From Limnoperna fortunei (taxonomy: Eukaryota; Mollusca; Bivalvia; Mytilida; Modiolidae), in contig OX104124.1 of assembly GCA_944474755.1 (NCBI GenBank), positions 24,278,452-24,342,451 of the forward strand: a stretch of DNA of 64,000 nucleotides, in the 5' to 3' direction. Under the pieces are notes generated by a model. It was not told where the DNA came from and searched no databases. It saw only the letters and a list, made by a program, of their open reading frames with translations. The position numbers and the translations under genes are program-made. Below are positions 35,860-48,024 of the stretch, piece after piece. The first letter of the stretch is position 1, and every line of letters starts with the position of its first letter.

Positions 35860-36300
35860 TGTTAAATGTGCAGAAAGGTAGGGTTAAAAAACCAATCAGT
35901 ACATTAGAATGTTATTGTGCTGTTATTGATAACATTGTCAAATGTGCAGAAAGGAAGGGTTAAAAAAACAATTAGTACAGGAGAATGTTATTGTTCTGTT
36001 ATTGTTAGCATTGTTAAATGTGCAAAAAGGAAGAGTTAAAAAACCAATAAGTACAGGAGAATGTTATTGTGCTGTTATTGTTATATGTGCAGAAAGGAAG
36101 GGTTAAAAACCAATTAGTACAGAAGAATGTTATTGTGCTGTTATTGTTAGCATTGTTAAATGTGCAAAAAGGAAGAGTTGAAAACCAATTAGTACAGGAG
36201 AATGTTATTGTGCTGTAATTGTTAGCATTGTTAAATGTGCAGAAAGGAAGGGTTAAAAACCAATTAGTACAGAAGAATGTTATTGTGCTGTTATTGTTAT
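35860..36300 (+). repeat. Older-type module inside block D, copy 1
   Basis: Units with CAGTACATTAG, TTGATAACATTGTC, TTGTTCTGTTATTG, AAGAGTTAAAAAACC and AAGAGTTGAAAACC appear in the same order as at 2130-2470, 5330-5670 and 10700-11000. The module recurs within block D at about 37.96-38.35, 41.36-41.76 and 46.2-46.6 kb. It is the main shared element, apart from module M, between block D and its flanks. Confidence 0.83.
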
Positions 36301-37959
36301 ATGTGCAGAAAGGAAGGGTTAAAAAACCAATAAGTACAGGAGAATGTTATTGTGCTGTTATTGTTAGCATTGTTAAATGTGCAGAAAGGAAGGGTTAACA
36401 AACCAATAAGTACAGGAGAATGTTATTGTGCTGTTATTGTTAGTGTTGTTAAATGTGCAGAAAGGAAGGGTTAAAAACCAATTAGTACAGGAGAATGTTA
36501 TTGTGCTGTTATTGTTAAATGTGCAGAAAGGAAGGGTTGAAAAACCAATAAGTACAGGAAAATGTTATTATGCTGTAATTGTTAGCATTGTTAAATGTGC
36601 AGAAAGGAAGGTTAAAAACCAATTAGTACAGGAGAATGTTATTGTGCTGTTATTGCTAAATGTGCAGAAAAGAAGGGTTAAAAAACCAATTAGTACAGGA
36701 GAATGTTATTGTGCTGTTATTGTTATATGTGCAGAAAGGAAAGGTTAAAAACCCAATAAGTACATGAGAATGTTATTGTGCTGTTATTGTTAAATGTGCA
36801 GAAAGGTAGGGTTAAAAAACCAATAAGTGCAGGAGAATGTTATTGTGCTGTTATTGTTAGCATTGTTAAATGTGCAGAAAGGAAGGGTTAACAAACCAAT
36901 AAGTACAGGAGAATGTTATTGTGCTGTTATTGTTAGTGTTGTTAAATGTGCAGAAAGGAAGGGTTAAAAACCAATTAGTACAGGAGAATGTTATTGTGCT
37001 GTTATTGTTAAATGTGCAGAAAGGAAGGGTTAAAAACCAATTAGTACAGGAGAATGTTATTGTGCTGTTATTGTTAAATGTGCAAAAAGGAAGGGTTAAA
37101 AAAACAATAAGTGCAGGAGAATGTTATTGTGCTGTTATCGTTAGCATTGTTAAATGTGCAAAAAGGAAGGGTTAAAAAACCAATAAGTACAGGAGAATGT
37201 TATTGTGCTGTTATTGTTAGCATTGTTAAATGTGCAAAAAGGAGGGGTTATAAAACCAATAAGGACAGGGGAATGTTATTGATGTTATTGTTAGCATTGT
37301 TAAATGTGCAGAAAGGAAGGGTTAAAAAACCAATAAGTACAGGAGAATGTTATTGTTGTTATTGTTAGCATTGTTAAATGTGCAGAAAGGAAGGGTTAAA
37401 AAACCAATCAGTACAGTAGAATGTTATTGTTGTTTTTGTTAGCATTGTTAAATGTGCAGAAAGTAAGAGTTTAAAAACCAATAAGTACCAAAGAATGTTA
37501 TTGTGCTGTTATTGTTAGCATTGTTAAATGTGCAGAAAGGAAGGGTTAAAAAACCAATTAGTACAGGAGAATGTTATTGTGCTGTTATTGTTAGCATTGT
37601 TAAATGTGCAGAAAGGAAGGTTAAAAACCAATTAGTACAGGAGAATGTTATTGTGCTGTTATTGCTAAATGTGCAGAAAGGAAGGGTTAAAAAACCAATT
37701 AGTACAGGAGAATGTTATTGTGCTGTTATTGTTATATGTGCAGAAAGGAAGGGTTAAAAACCCAATAAGTACAGGAGAATGTTATTGTGCTGTTATTGTT
37801 AAATGTACAGAAAGGAAGGGTTAAAAAACCAATAAGTACAGGATAATGTTATTGTGCTGTTATTGTTAGCATTGTTAAATGTGCAGATAGGAAGGGTTAA
37901 CAAACCAATAAGTACAGGAGAATGTTATTGTGCTGTTATTGTTAGTATTGTTAAATGTG

Positions 37960-38400
37960 CAGAAAGGTAGGGTTAAAAAACCAATCAGTACATTAGAATG
38001 TTATTGTGCTGTTATTGATAACATTGTCAAATGTGCAGAAAGGAAGGGTTAAAAAAACAATTAGTACAGGAGAATGTTATTGTTCTGTTATTGTTAGCAT
38101 TGTTAAATGTGCAAAAAGGAAGAGTTAAAAAACCAATAAGTACAGGAGAATGTTATTGTGCTGTTATTGTTATATGTGCAGAAAGGAAGGGTTAAAAACC
38201 AATTAGTACAGAAGAATGTTATTGTGCTGTTATTGTTAGCATTGTTAAATGTGCAAAAAGGAAGAGTTGAAAACCAATTAGTACAGGAGAATGTTATTGT
38301 GCTGTAATTGTTAGCATTGTTAAATGTGCAGAAAGGAAGGGTTAAAAACCAATTAGTACAGGAGAATGTTATTGTGCTGTTATTGTTAAATGTGCAGAAA
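37960..38400 (+). repeat. Older-type module inside block D, copy 2
   Basis: It has the same unit order as at 35860-36300, shifted by about 2102 bp. At its right end a unit with AAAATAAGGGTTAAAAACC (about 38399) is private to this copy. Confidence 0.82.
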
Positions 38401-38811
38401 ATAAGGGTTAAAAACCAATAAGTACAGGAGAATGTTATTGTGCTGTTATTGTTAGCATTGTTAAATGTGCAGATAGGAAGGGTTAACAAACCAATAAGTA
38501 CAGGAAAACGTTATTATGCTGTAATTGTTAGCATTGTTAAATGTGCAGAAAGGAAGGTTAAAAACCAATTAGTACAGGAGAATGTTATTGTGCTGTTATT
38601 GCTAAATGTGCAGAAAGGAAGGGCTAAAAAACCAATTAGTACAGGAGAATGTTATTGTGCTGTTATTGTTATATGTGCAGAAAGGAAGGGTTAAAAACCC
38701 AATAAGTACAGGAGAATGTTATTGTGCTGTTATTGTTAAATGTGCAGAAAGGTAGGGTTAAAAAACCAATAAGTACAGGAGAATGTTATTGTGCTGTTAT
38801 TGTTAGCATTG

Positions 38812-41700
38812 TTAAATGTGCAGAAAGGAAGGGTTAACAAACCAATAAGTACAGGAGAATGTTATTGTGCTGTTATTGTTAGTGTTGTTAAATGTGCAGA
38901 AAGGAAGGGTTAAAAACCAATTAGTACAGGAGAATGTTATTGTGCTGTTATTGTTAAATGTGCAGAAAGGAAGGGTTAAAAAACCAATAAGTACCAAAGA
39001 ATTTTATTGTGCTGTTATTGTTAGCATTTTTAAATGTGCAAAAGGAAGGGTTAAAAAAACAATAAGTGCAGGATAATGTTATTGTGCTGGTATTGTTAGC
39101 ATTGTTAAATGTGCAAAAAGGAAGGGTTCAAAAACCAATAAGTACAGGAGAATGTTATTGTGCTGTTATTGTTAGCATTGTTAAATGTGCAAAAAGGAGG
39201 GGTTAAAAAACCAATAAGGACAGGGGAATGTTATTGATGTTATTGTTAGCATTGTTAAATGTGCAGAAAGGAAGGGTTAAAAAACCAATAAGTACAGGAG
39301 AATGTTATTGTTGTTATTGTTAGCATTGTTAAATGTGCAGAAAGGAAGGGTTAAAAAACCAATCAGTACAGTAGAATGTTATTGTTGTTTTTGTTAGCAT
39401 TGTTAAATGTGCAGAAAGTAAGAGTTTAAAAACCAATAAGTACCAAAGAATGTTATTGTGCTGTTATTGTCAGCATAGTTAAATGTGCAGAAAGGAAGGG
39501 TTAAAAAACCAATTAGTACAGGAGAATGTTATTGTGCTGTTATTGTTAGCATTGTTAAATGTGCAGAAAGGAAGGTTAAAAACCAATTAGTACAGGAGAA
39601 TGTTATTGTGCTGTTATTGCTAAATGTGCAGAAAGGAAGGGTTAAAAAACCAATTAGTACAGGAGAATGTTATTGTGCTGTTATTGTTATATGTGCAGAA
39701 AGGAAGGGTTAAAAAACCAATAAGTACAGGAGAATGTTATTGTGCTGTTATTGTTAGCATTGTTAAATGTGCAGAAAGGAAGGGTTAACAAACCAATAAG
39801 TACAGGAGAATGTTATTGTGCTGTTATTGTTAGTGTTGTTAAATGTGCAGAAAGGAAGGGTTAAAAACCAATTAGTACAGGAGAATGTTATTGTGCTGTT
39901 ATTGTTAAATGTGCAGAAAGGAAGGGTTGAAAAACCAATAAGTACAGGAAAATGTTATTATGCTGTAATTGTTAGCATTGTTAAATGTGCAGAAAGGAAG
40001 GTTAAAAACCAATTAGTACAGGAGAATGTTATTGTGCTGTTATTGCTAAATGTGCAGAAAGGAAGGGTTAAAAAACCAATTAGTACAGGAGAATGTTATT
40101 GTGCTGTTATTGTTATATGTGCAGAAAGGAAGGGTTAAAAACCCAATAAGTACAGGAGAATGTTATTGTGCTGTTATTGTTAAATGTGCAGAAAGGTAGG
40201 GTTAAAAAACCAATAAGTACAGGAGAATGTTATTGTGCTGTTATTGTTAGCATTGTTAAATGTGCAGAAAGGAAGGGTTAACAAACCAATAAGTACAGGA
40301 GAATGTTATTGTGCTGTTATTGTTAGTGTTGTTAAATGTGCAGAAAGGAAGGGTTAAAAACCAATTAGTACAGGAGAATGTAATTGTGCTGTTATTGTTA
40401 AATGTGCAGAAAGGAAGGGTTAAAAAACCAATAAGTACCAAAGAATTTTATTGTGCTGTTATTGTTAGCATTGTTAAATGTGCAAAAAGGAAGGGTTAAA
40501 AAAACAATAAGTGCAGGAGAATGTTATTGTGCTGTTATTGTTAGCATTGTTAAATGTGCAAAAAGGAAGGGTTAAAAAACCAATAAGTACAGGAGAATGT
40601 TATTGTGCTGTTATTGTTAGCATTGTTAAATGTGCAAAAAGGAGGGGTTAAAAAACCAATAAGGACAGGGGAATTTTAATGATGTTATTGTTAGCATTGT
40701 TAAATGTGCAGAAAGGAAGGGTTGAAAAACCAATAAGTACAGGAGAGTGTTATTGTTGTTATTGTTAGCATTGTTAAATGTGCAGAAAGGAAGTGTTAAA
40801 AAACCAATCAGTACAGTAGAATGTTATTGTTGTTTTTGTTAGCATTGTTAAATGTGCAGAAAGTAAGAGTTTAAAAACCAATAAGTACCAAAGAATGTTA
40901 TTGTGCTGTTATTGTTAGCATTGTTAAATGTGCAGAAAGGAAGGGTTAAAAAACCAATTAGTACAGGAGAATGTTATTGTGCTGTTATTGTTAGCATTGT
41001 TAAGTGTGCAGAAAGGAAGGTTAAAAACCAATTAGTACAGGAGAATGTTAATTGTGCTGTTACTACTTAATGTGCAGAAAGGAAGGGTTAAAAAACCAAT
41101 TAGTACAGGAGAATGTTATTGTGCTGTTATTGTTATATGTGCAGAAAGGAAGGGTTAAAAACCCAATAAGTACAGGAGAATGTTATTGTGCTGTTATTGT
41201 TAAATGTGCAGAAAGGAAGGGTTAAAAAACCAATAAGTACAGGAGAATGTTATTGTGCTGTTATTGTTAGCATTGTTAAATGTGCAGATAGGAAGGGTTA
41301 ACAAACCAATAAGTACAGGAGAATGTTATTGTGCTGTTATTGTTAGTATTGTTAAATGTGCAGAAAGGTAGGGTTAAAAAACCAATCAGTACATTAGAAT
41401 GTTATTGTGCTGTTATTGATAACATTGTCAAATGTGCAGAAAGGAAGGGTTAAAAAAACAATTAGTACAGGAGAATGTTATTGTTCTGTTATTGTTAGCA
41501 TTGTTAAATGTGCAAAAAGGAAGAGTTAAAAAACCAATAAGTACAGGAGAATGTTATTGTGCTGTTATTGTTATATGTGCAGAAAGGAAGGGGTAAAAAC
41601 CAATTAGTACAGAAGAATGTTATTGTGCTGTTATTGTTAGCATTGTTAAATGTGCAAAAAGGAAGAGTTGAAAACCAATTAGTACAGGAGAATGTTATTG
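38812..41700 (+). repeat. Second pair of ~1445-bp units in block D
   Basis: The stretch after 38812 recurs 1444-1445 bp later (AAGGACAGGGG at 39216 and 40661). The second copy carries GGAATTTTAATGATG and GGAGAGTGTTATTG where the first has GGAATGTTATTGATG and GGAGAATGTTATTG. These two changes reappear together at 45.5 kb and 54.0 kb, marking a sub-lineage. From about 41360 an older-type module replaces the end of the unit. Confidence 0.8.
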
Positions 41701-44700
41701 TGCTGTAATTGTTAGCATTGTTAAATGTGCAGAAAGGAAGGGTTAAAAACCAATTAGTACAGGAGAATGTTATTGTGCTGTTATTGTTAAATGTGCAGAA
41801 AGGAAGGGTTAAAAACCAATAAGTACAGGAGAATGTTATTGTGCTGTTATTGTTAGCATTGTTAAATGTGCAGATAGGAAGGGTTAACAAACCAATAAGT
41901 ACAGGAGAATGTTATTGTGCTGTTATTGTTAGTATTGTTAAATGTGCAGAAAGGAAGGGTTAAAAACCAATTAGTACAGGAGAATGTTATTGTGCTGTTA
42001 TTGTTAAATGTGCAGAAAGGAAGGGTTGAAAAACCAATAAGTACAGGAAAATGTTATTATGCTGTAATTGTTAGCATTGTTAAATGTGCAGAAAGGAAGG
42101 TTAAAAACCAATTAGTACAGGAGAATGTTAATGTGCTGTTATTGCTAATTGTGCAGAAAGGAAGGGTTAAAAAAACAATTAGTACAGGAGAATGTTATTG
42201 TGCTGTTATTGTTATATGTGCAGAAAGGAAGGGTTAAAAACCCAATAAGTACAGGAGAATGTTATTGTGCTGTTATTGTTAAATGTGCAGAAAGGTAGGG
42301 TTAAAAAACCAATAAGTACAGGAGAATGTTATTGTGCTGTTATTGTTAGCATTGTTAAATGTGCAGAAAGGAAGGGTTAACAAACCAATAAGTACAGGAG
42401 AATGTTATTGTGCTGTTATTGTTAGTGTTGTTAAATGTGCAGAAAGGAAGGGTTAAAAACCAATTAGTACAGGAGAATGTTATTGTGCTGTTATTGTTAA
42501 ATGTGCAGAAAGGAAGGGTTAAAAAACCAATAAGTACCAAAGAATTTTATTGTGCTGTTATTGTTAGCATTGTTAAATGTGCAAAAAGGAAGGGTTAAAA
42601 AACAATAAGTGCAGGAGAATGTTATTGTGCTGTTATTGTTAGCATTGTTAAATGTGCAAAAAGGAGGGGTTAAAAAACCAATAAGGACAGGGGAATGTTC
42701 TTGATGTTATTGTTAGCATTGTTAAATGTGCAGAAAGGAAGGGTTAAAAAACCAATAAGTACAGGAGAATGTTATTGTTGTTATTGTTAGCATTGTTAAA
42801 TGTGCAGAAAGGAAGGGTTAAAAAACCAATCAGTACAGTAGAATGTTATTGTTGTTTTTGTTAGCATTGTTAAATGTGCAGAAAGTAAGAGTTTAAAAAC
42901 CAATAAGTACCAAAGAATGTTATTGTGCTGTTATTGTTAGCATTGTTAAATGTGCAGAAAGGAAGGGTTAAAAAACCAATTAGTACAGGAGAATGTTATT
43001 GTGCTGTTATTGTTAGCATTGTTAAATGTGCAGAAAGGAAGGTTAAAAACCAATTAGTACAGGAGAATGTTATTGTGCTGTTATTGCTAAATGTGCAGAA
43101 AGGAAGGGTTAAAAAACCAATTAGTACAGGAGAATGTTATTGTGCTGTTATTGTTATATGTGCAGAAAGGAAGGGTTAAAAAACCAATAAGTACAGGAGA
43201 ATGTTATTGTGCTGTTATTGTTAGCATTGTTAAATGTGCAGAAAGGAAGGGTTAACAAACCAATAAGTACAGAAGAATGTTATTGTGCTGTTATTGTTAG
43301 TATTGTTAAATGTGCAGAAAGGAAGGGTTAAAAACCAATTAGTACAGGAGAATGTTATTGTGCTGTTATTGTTAAATGTGCAGAAAGGAAGGGTTAAAAA
43401 ACCAATAAGTACAGGAGAATGTTATTGTGCTGTTATTGTTAGCATTGTTAAATGTGCAGATAGGAAGGGTTAACAAACCAATAAGTACAGGAAAATGTTA
43501 TTGTGCTGTTATTGTTAGTATTGTTAAATGTGCAGAAAGGAAGGGTTAAAAACCAATTAGTACAGGAGAATGTTATTGTGCTGTTATTGTTAAATGTGCA
43601 GAAAGGAAGGGTTGAAAAACCAATAAGTACAGGAAAATGTTATTATGCTGTAATTGTTAGCATTGTTAAATGTGCAGAAAGGAAGGTTAAAAACCAATAA
43701 GTACAGGAGAATGTTAATGTGCTGTTATTGCTAATTGTGCAGAAAGGAAGGGTTAAAAAAACAATTAGTACAGGAGAATGTTATTGTGCTGTTATTGTTA
43801 TATGTGCAGAAAGGAAGGGTTAAAAACCCAATAAGTACAGGAGAATGTTATTGTGCTGTTATTGTTAAATGTGCAGAAAGGTAGGGTTAAAAAACCAATA
43901 AGTACAGGAGAATGTTATTGTGCTGTTATTGTTAGCATTGTTAAATGTGCAGAAAGGAAGGGTTAACAAACCAATAAGTACAGGAGAATGTTATTGTGCT
44001 GTTATTGTTAGTGTTGTTAAATGTGCAGAAAGGAAGGGTTAAAAACCAATTAGTACAGGAGAATGTTATTGTGCTGTTATTGTTAAATGTGCAGAAAGGA
44101 AGGGTTAAAAAACCAATAAGTACCAAAGAATTTTATTGTGCTGTTATTGTTAGCATTGTTAAATGTGCAAAAAGGAAGGGTTAAAAAAACAATAAGTGCA
44201 GGATAATGTTATTGTGCTGGTATTGGTAGCATTGTTAAATGTGCAAAAAGGAAGGGTTAAAAAAACAATAAGTGCAGGATAATGTTATTGTGCTGGTATT
44301 GGTAGCATTGTTAAATGTGCAAAAAGGAAGGGTTCAAAAACCAATAAGGACAGGGGAATGTTATTGATGTTATTGTTAGCATTGTTAAATGTGCAGAAAG
44401 GAAGGGTTAAAAAACCAATAAGTACAGGAGAATGTTATTGTTGTTATTGTTAGCATTGTTAAATGTGCAGAAAGGAAGGGTTAAAAAACCAATCAGTACA
44501 GTAGAATGTTATTGTTGTTTTTGTTAGCATTGTTAAATGTGCAGAAAGTAAGAGTTTAAAAACCAATAAGTACCAAAGAATGTTATTGTGCTGTTATTGT
44601 TAGCATTGTTAAATGTGCAGAAAGGAAGGGTTAAAAAACCAATTAGTACAGGAGAATGTTATTGTGCTGTTATTGTTAGCATTGTTAAATGTGCAGAAAG

Positions 44701-47700
44701 GAAGGTTAAAAACCAATAAGTACAGGAGAATGTTATTGTGCTGTTATTGCTAAATGTGCAGAAAGGAAGGGTTAAAAAACCAATTAGTACAGGAGAATGT
44801 TATTGTGCTGTTATTGTTATATGTGCAGAAAGGAAGGGTTAAAAAACCAATAAGTACAGGAGAATGTTATTGTGCTGTTATTGTTAGCATTGTTAAATGT
44901 GCAGAAAGGAAGGGTTAACAAACCAATAAGTACAGGAGAATGTTATTGTGCTGTTATTGTTAGTGTTGTTAAATGTGCAGAAAGGAAGGGTTAAAAACCA
45001 ATTAGTACAGGAGAATGTTATTGTGCTGTTATTGTTAAATGTGCAGAAAGGAAGGGTTGAAAAACCAATAAGTACAGGAAAATGTTATTATGCTGTAATT
45101 GTTAGCATTGTTAAATGTGCAGAAAGGAAGGTTAAAAACCAATTAGTACAGGAGAATGTTATTGTGCTGTTATGGCTAAATGTGCAGAAAGGAAGAGTTA
45201 AAAAACCAATTAGTACAGGAGAATGTTATTGTGCTGTTATTGTTATATGTGCAGAAAGGAAGGGTTAAAAACCCAATAAGTACAGGAGAATGTTATTGTG
45301 CTGTTATTGTTAAATGTGCAGAAAGGTAGGGTTAAAAAACCAATAAGTACAGGAGAATGTTATTGTGCTGTTATTGTTAGCATTGTTAAATGTGCAAAAA
45401 GGAAGGGTTAAAAAACCAATAAGTACAGGAGAATGTTATTGTGCTGTTATTGTTAGCATTGTTAAATGTGCAAAAAGGAGGGGTTAAAAAACCAATAAGG
45501 ACAGGGGAATGTTAATGATGTTATTGTTAGCATTGTTAAATGTGCAGAAAGGAAGGGTTGAAAAACCAATAAGTACAGGAGAGTGTTATTGTTGTTATTG
45601 TTAGCATTGTTAAATGTGCAGAAAGGAAGGGTTAAAAAACCAATCAGTACAGTAGAATGTTATTGTTGTTTTTGTTAGCATTGTTAAATGTGCAGAAAGT
45701 AAGAGTTTAAAAACCAATAAGTACCAAAGAATGTTATTGTGCTGTTATTGTTAGCATTGTTAAATGTGCAGAAAGGAAGGGTTAAAAAACCAATTAGTAC
45801 AGGAGAATGTTATTGTGCTGTTATTGTTAGCATTGTTAAATGTGCAGAAAGGAAGGTTAAAAACCAATTAGTACAGGAGAATGTTATTGTGCTGTTACCG
45901 CTAAATGTGCAGAAAGGAAGGGTTAAAAAACCAATTAGTACAGGAGAATGTTATTGTGCTGTTATTGTTATATGTGCAGAAAGGAAGGGTTAATAACCCA
46001 ATAAGTACAGGAGAATGTTATTGTGCTGTTATTGTTAAATGTGCAGAAAGGAAGGGTTAAAAAACCAATAAGTACAGGAGAATGTTATTGTGCTGTTATT
46101 GTTAGCATTGTTAAATGTGCAGATAGGAAGGGTTAACAAACCAATAAGTACAGGAGAATGTTATTGTGCTGTTATTGTTAGTATTGTTAAATGTGCAGAA
46201 AGGTAGGGTTAAAAAACCAAATCAGTACATTAGAATGTTATTGTGCTGTTATTGATAACATTGTCAAATGTGCAGAAAGGAAGGGTTAAAAAAACAATTA
46301 GTACAGGAGAATGTTATTGTTCTGTTATTGTTAGCATTGTTAAATGTGCAAAAAGGAAGAGTTAAAAAACCAATAAGTACAGGAGAATGTTATTGTGCTG
46401 TTATTGTTATATGTGCAGAAAGGAAGGGTTAAAAACCAATTAGTACAGAAGAATGTTATTGTGCTGTTATTGTTAGCATTGTTAAATGTGCAAAAAGGAA
46501 GAGTTGAAAACCAATTAGTACAGGAGAATGTTATTGTGCTGTAATTGTTAGCATTGTTAAATGTGCAGAAAGGAAGGGTTAAAAACCAGTTAGTACAGGA
46601 GAATGTTATTGTGCTGTTATTGTTAAATGTGCAGAAAGGAAGGGTTAAAAAACCAATAAGTACAGGAGAATGTTATTGTGCTGTTATTGTTAGCATTGTT
46701 AAATGTGCAGATAGGAAGGGTTAACAAACCAATAAGTACAGGAGAATGTTATTGTGCTGTTATTGTTAGTATTGTTAAATGTGCAGAAAGGAAGGATTAA
46801 AAACCAATTAGTACAGGAGAATGTTATTGTGCTGTTATTGTTAAATGTGCAGAAAGGAAGGGTTGAAAAACCAATAAGTACAGGAAAATGTTATTATGCT
46901 GTAATTGTTAGCATTGTTAAATGTGCAGAAAGGAAGGTTAAAAACCAATTAGTACAGGAGAATGTTAATGTGCTGTTATTGCTAATTGTGCAGAAAGGAA
47001 GGGTTAAAAAAACAATTAGTACAGGAGAATGTTATTGTGCTGTTATTGTTATATGTGCAGAAAGGAAGGGTTAAAAACCCAATAAGTACAGGAGAATGTT
47101 ATTGTGCTGTTATTGTTAAATGTGCAGAAAGGTAGGGTTAAAAAACCAATAAGTACAGGAGAATGTTATTGTGCTGTTATTGTTAGCATTGTTAAATGTG
47201 CAGAAAGGAAGGGTTAACAAACCAATAAGTACAGGAGAATGTTATTGTGCTGTTATTGTTAGTGTTGTTAAATGTGCAGAAAGGAAGGGTTAAAAACCAA
47301 TTAGTACAGGAGAATGTTATTGTACTGTTATTGTTAAATGTGCAGAAAGGAAGGGTTAAAAAACCAATAAGTACCAAAGAATTTTATTGTGCTGTTATTG
47401 TTAGCATTGTTAAATGTGCAGAAAGGAAGAGTTAAAAAACCAATAAGTACCAAAGAATGTTATTGTGCTGTTGTTGTAAGCATTGTTAAATGTGCAAAAA
47501 GGAAGGGTTAAAAAACCAATAAGTACAGGAGAATGTTATTGTGCTGTTATTGTTAGCATTGTTAAATGTGCAAAAAGGAAGGGTTAAAAAACCAATAAGT
47601 ATAGGAGAATGTTATTGTGCTGTTATTGTTAGCATTGTTAAATGTGCAAAAAGGAGGGATTAAAAAACCAATAAGGACAGGAGAATGTTATTGATGTTAT

Positions 47701-48024
47701 TGTTAGCATTGTTAAATGTGCAGAAAGGAAGGGTTAAAAAACCGATAAGTACCAAAGAATGTTATTGTGCTGTTATTGTTAGCATTGTTAAATGTGCAGA
47801 AAGGAAGGGTTAAAAAACGAATTAGTACAGGAGAATGTTATTGTGCTGTTATTGTTAGCATTGTTAAATGTGCAGAAAGGAAGGGTTAAAGACCAATAAG
47901 TACAGGAGAATGTTATTGTGCTATTATTGTTAAATGTGCAGAAAGGAAGGGTTGAAAAACCAATAAGTACAGGAAATGTTATTATGCTGTAATTGTTAGC
48001 ATTGTTAAATGTGCAGAAAGGAAG
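41700..48024 (+). repeat. Rearranged block D units (2099, 1586, 1806 and 3251-bp spacing)
   Basis: The same markers occur in the same local order but with whole-monomer gains and losses between them. Module M begins at 41917, 43503, 44948 and 46754; the AAGTACCAAAGAATTTT unit is at about 42533, 44119 and 47371. A tandem pair of units with AAGTGCAGGATAATG and TTGGTAGCATTG stands at about 44190-44340. Units with GTTAATGTGCTGTTATTGCTAATTG (42129, 43715 and 46966, approximate starts) form a further sub-lineage. No other sequence class is present. Confidence 0.78.
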
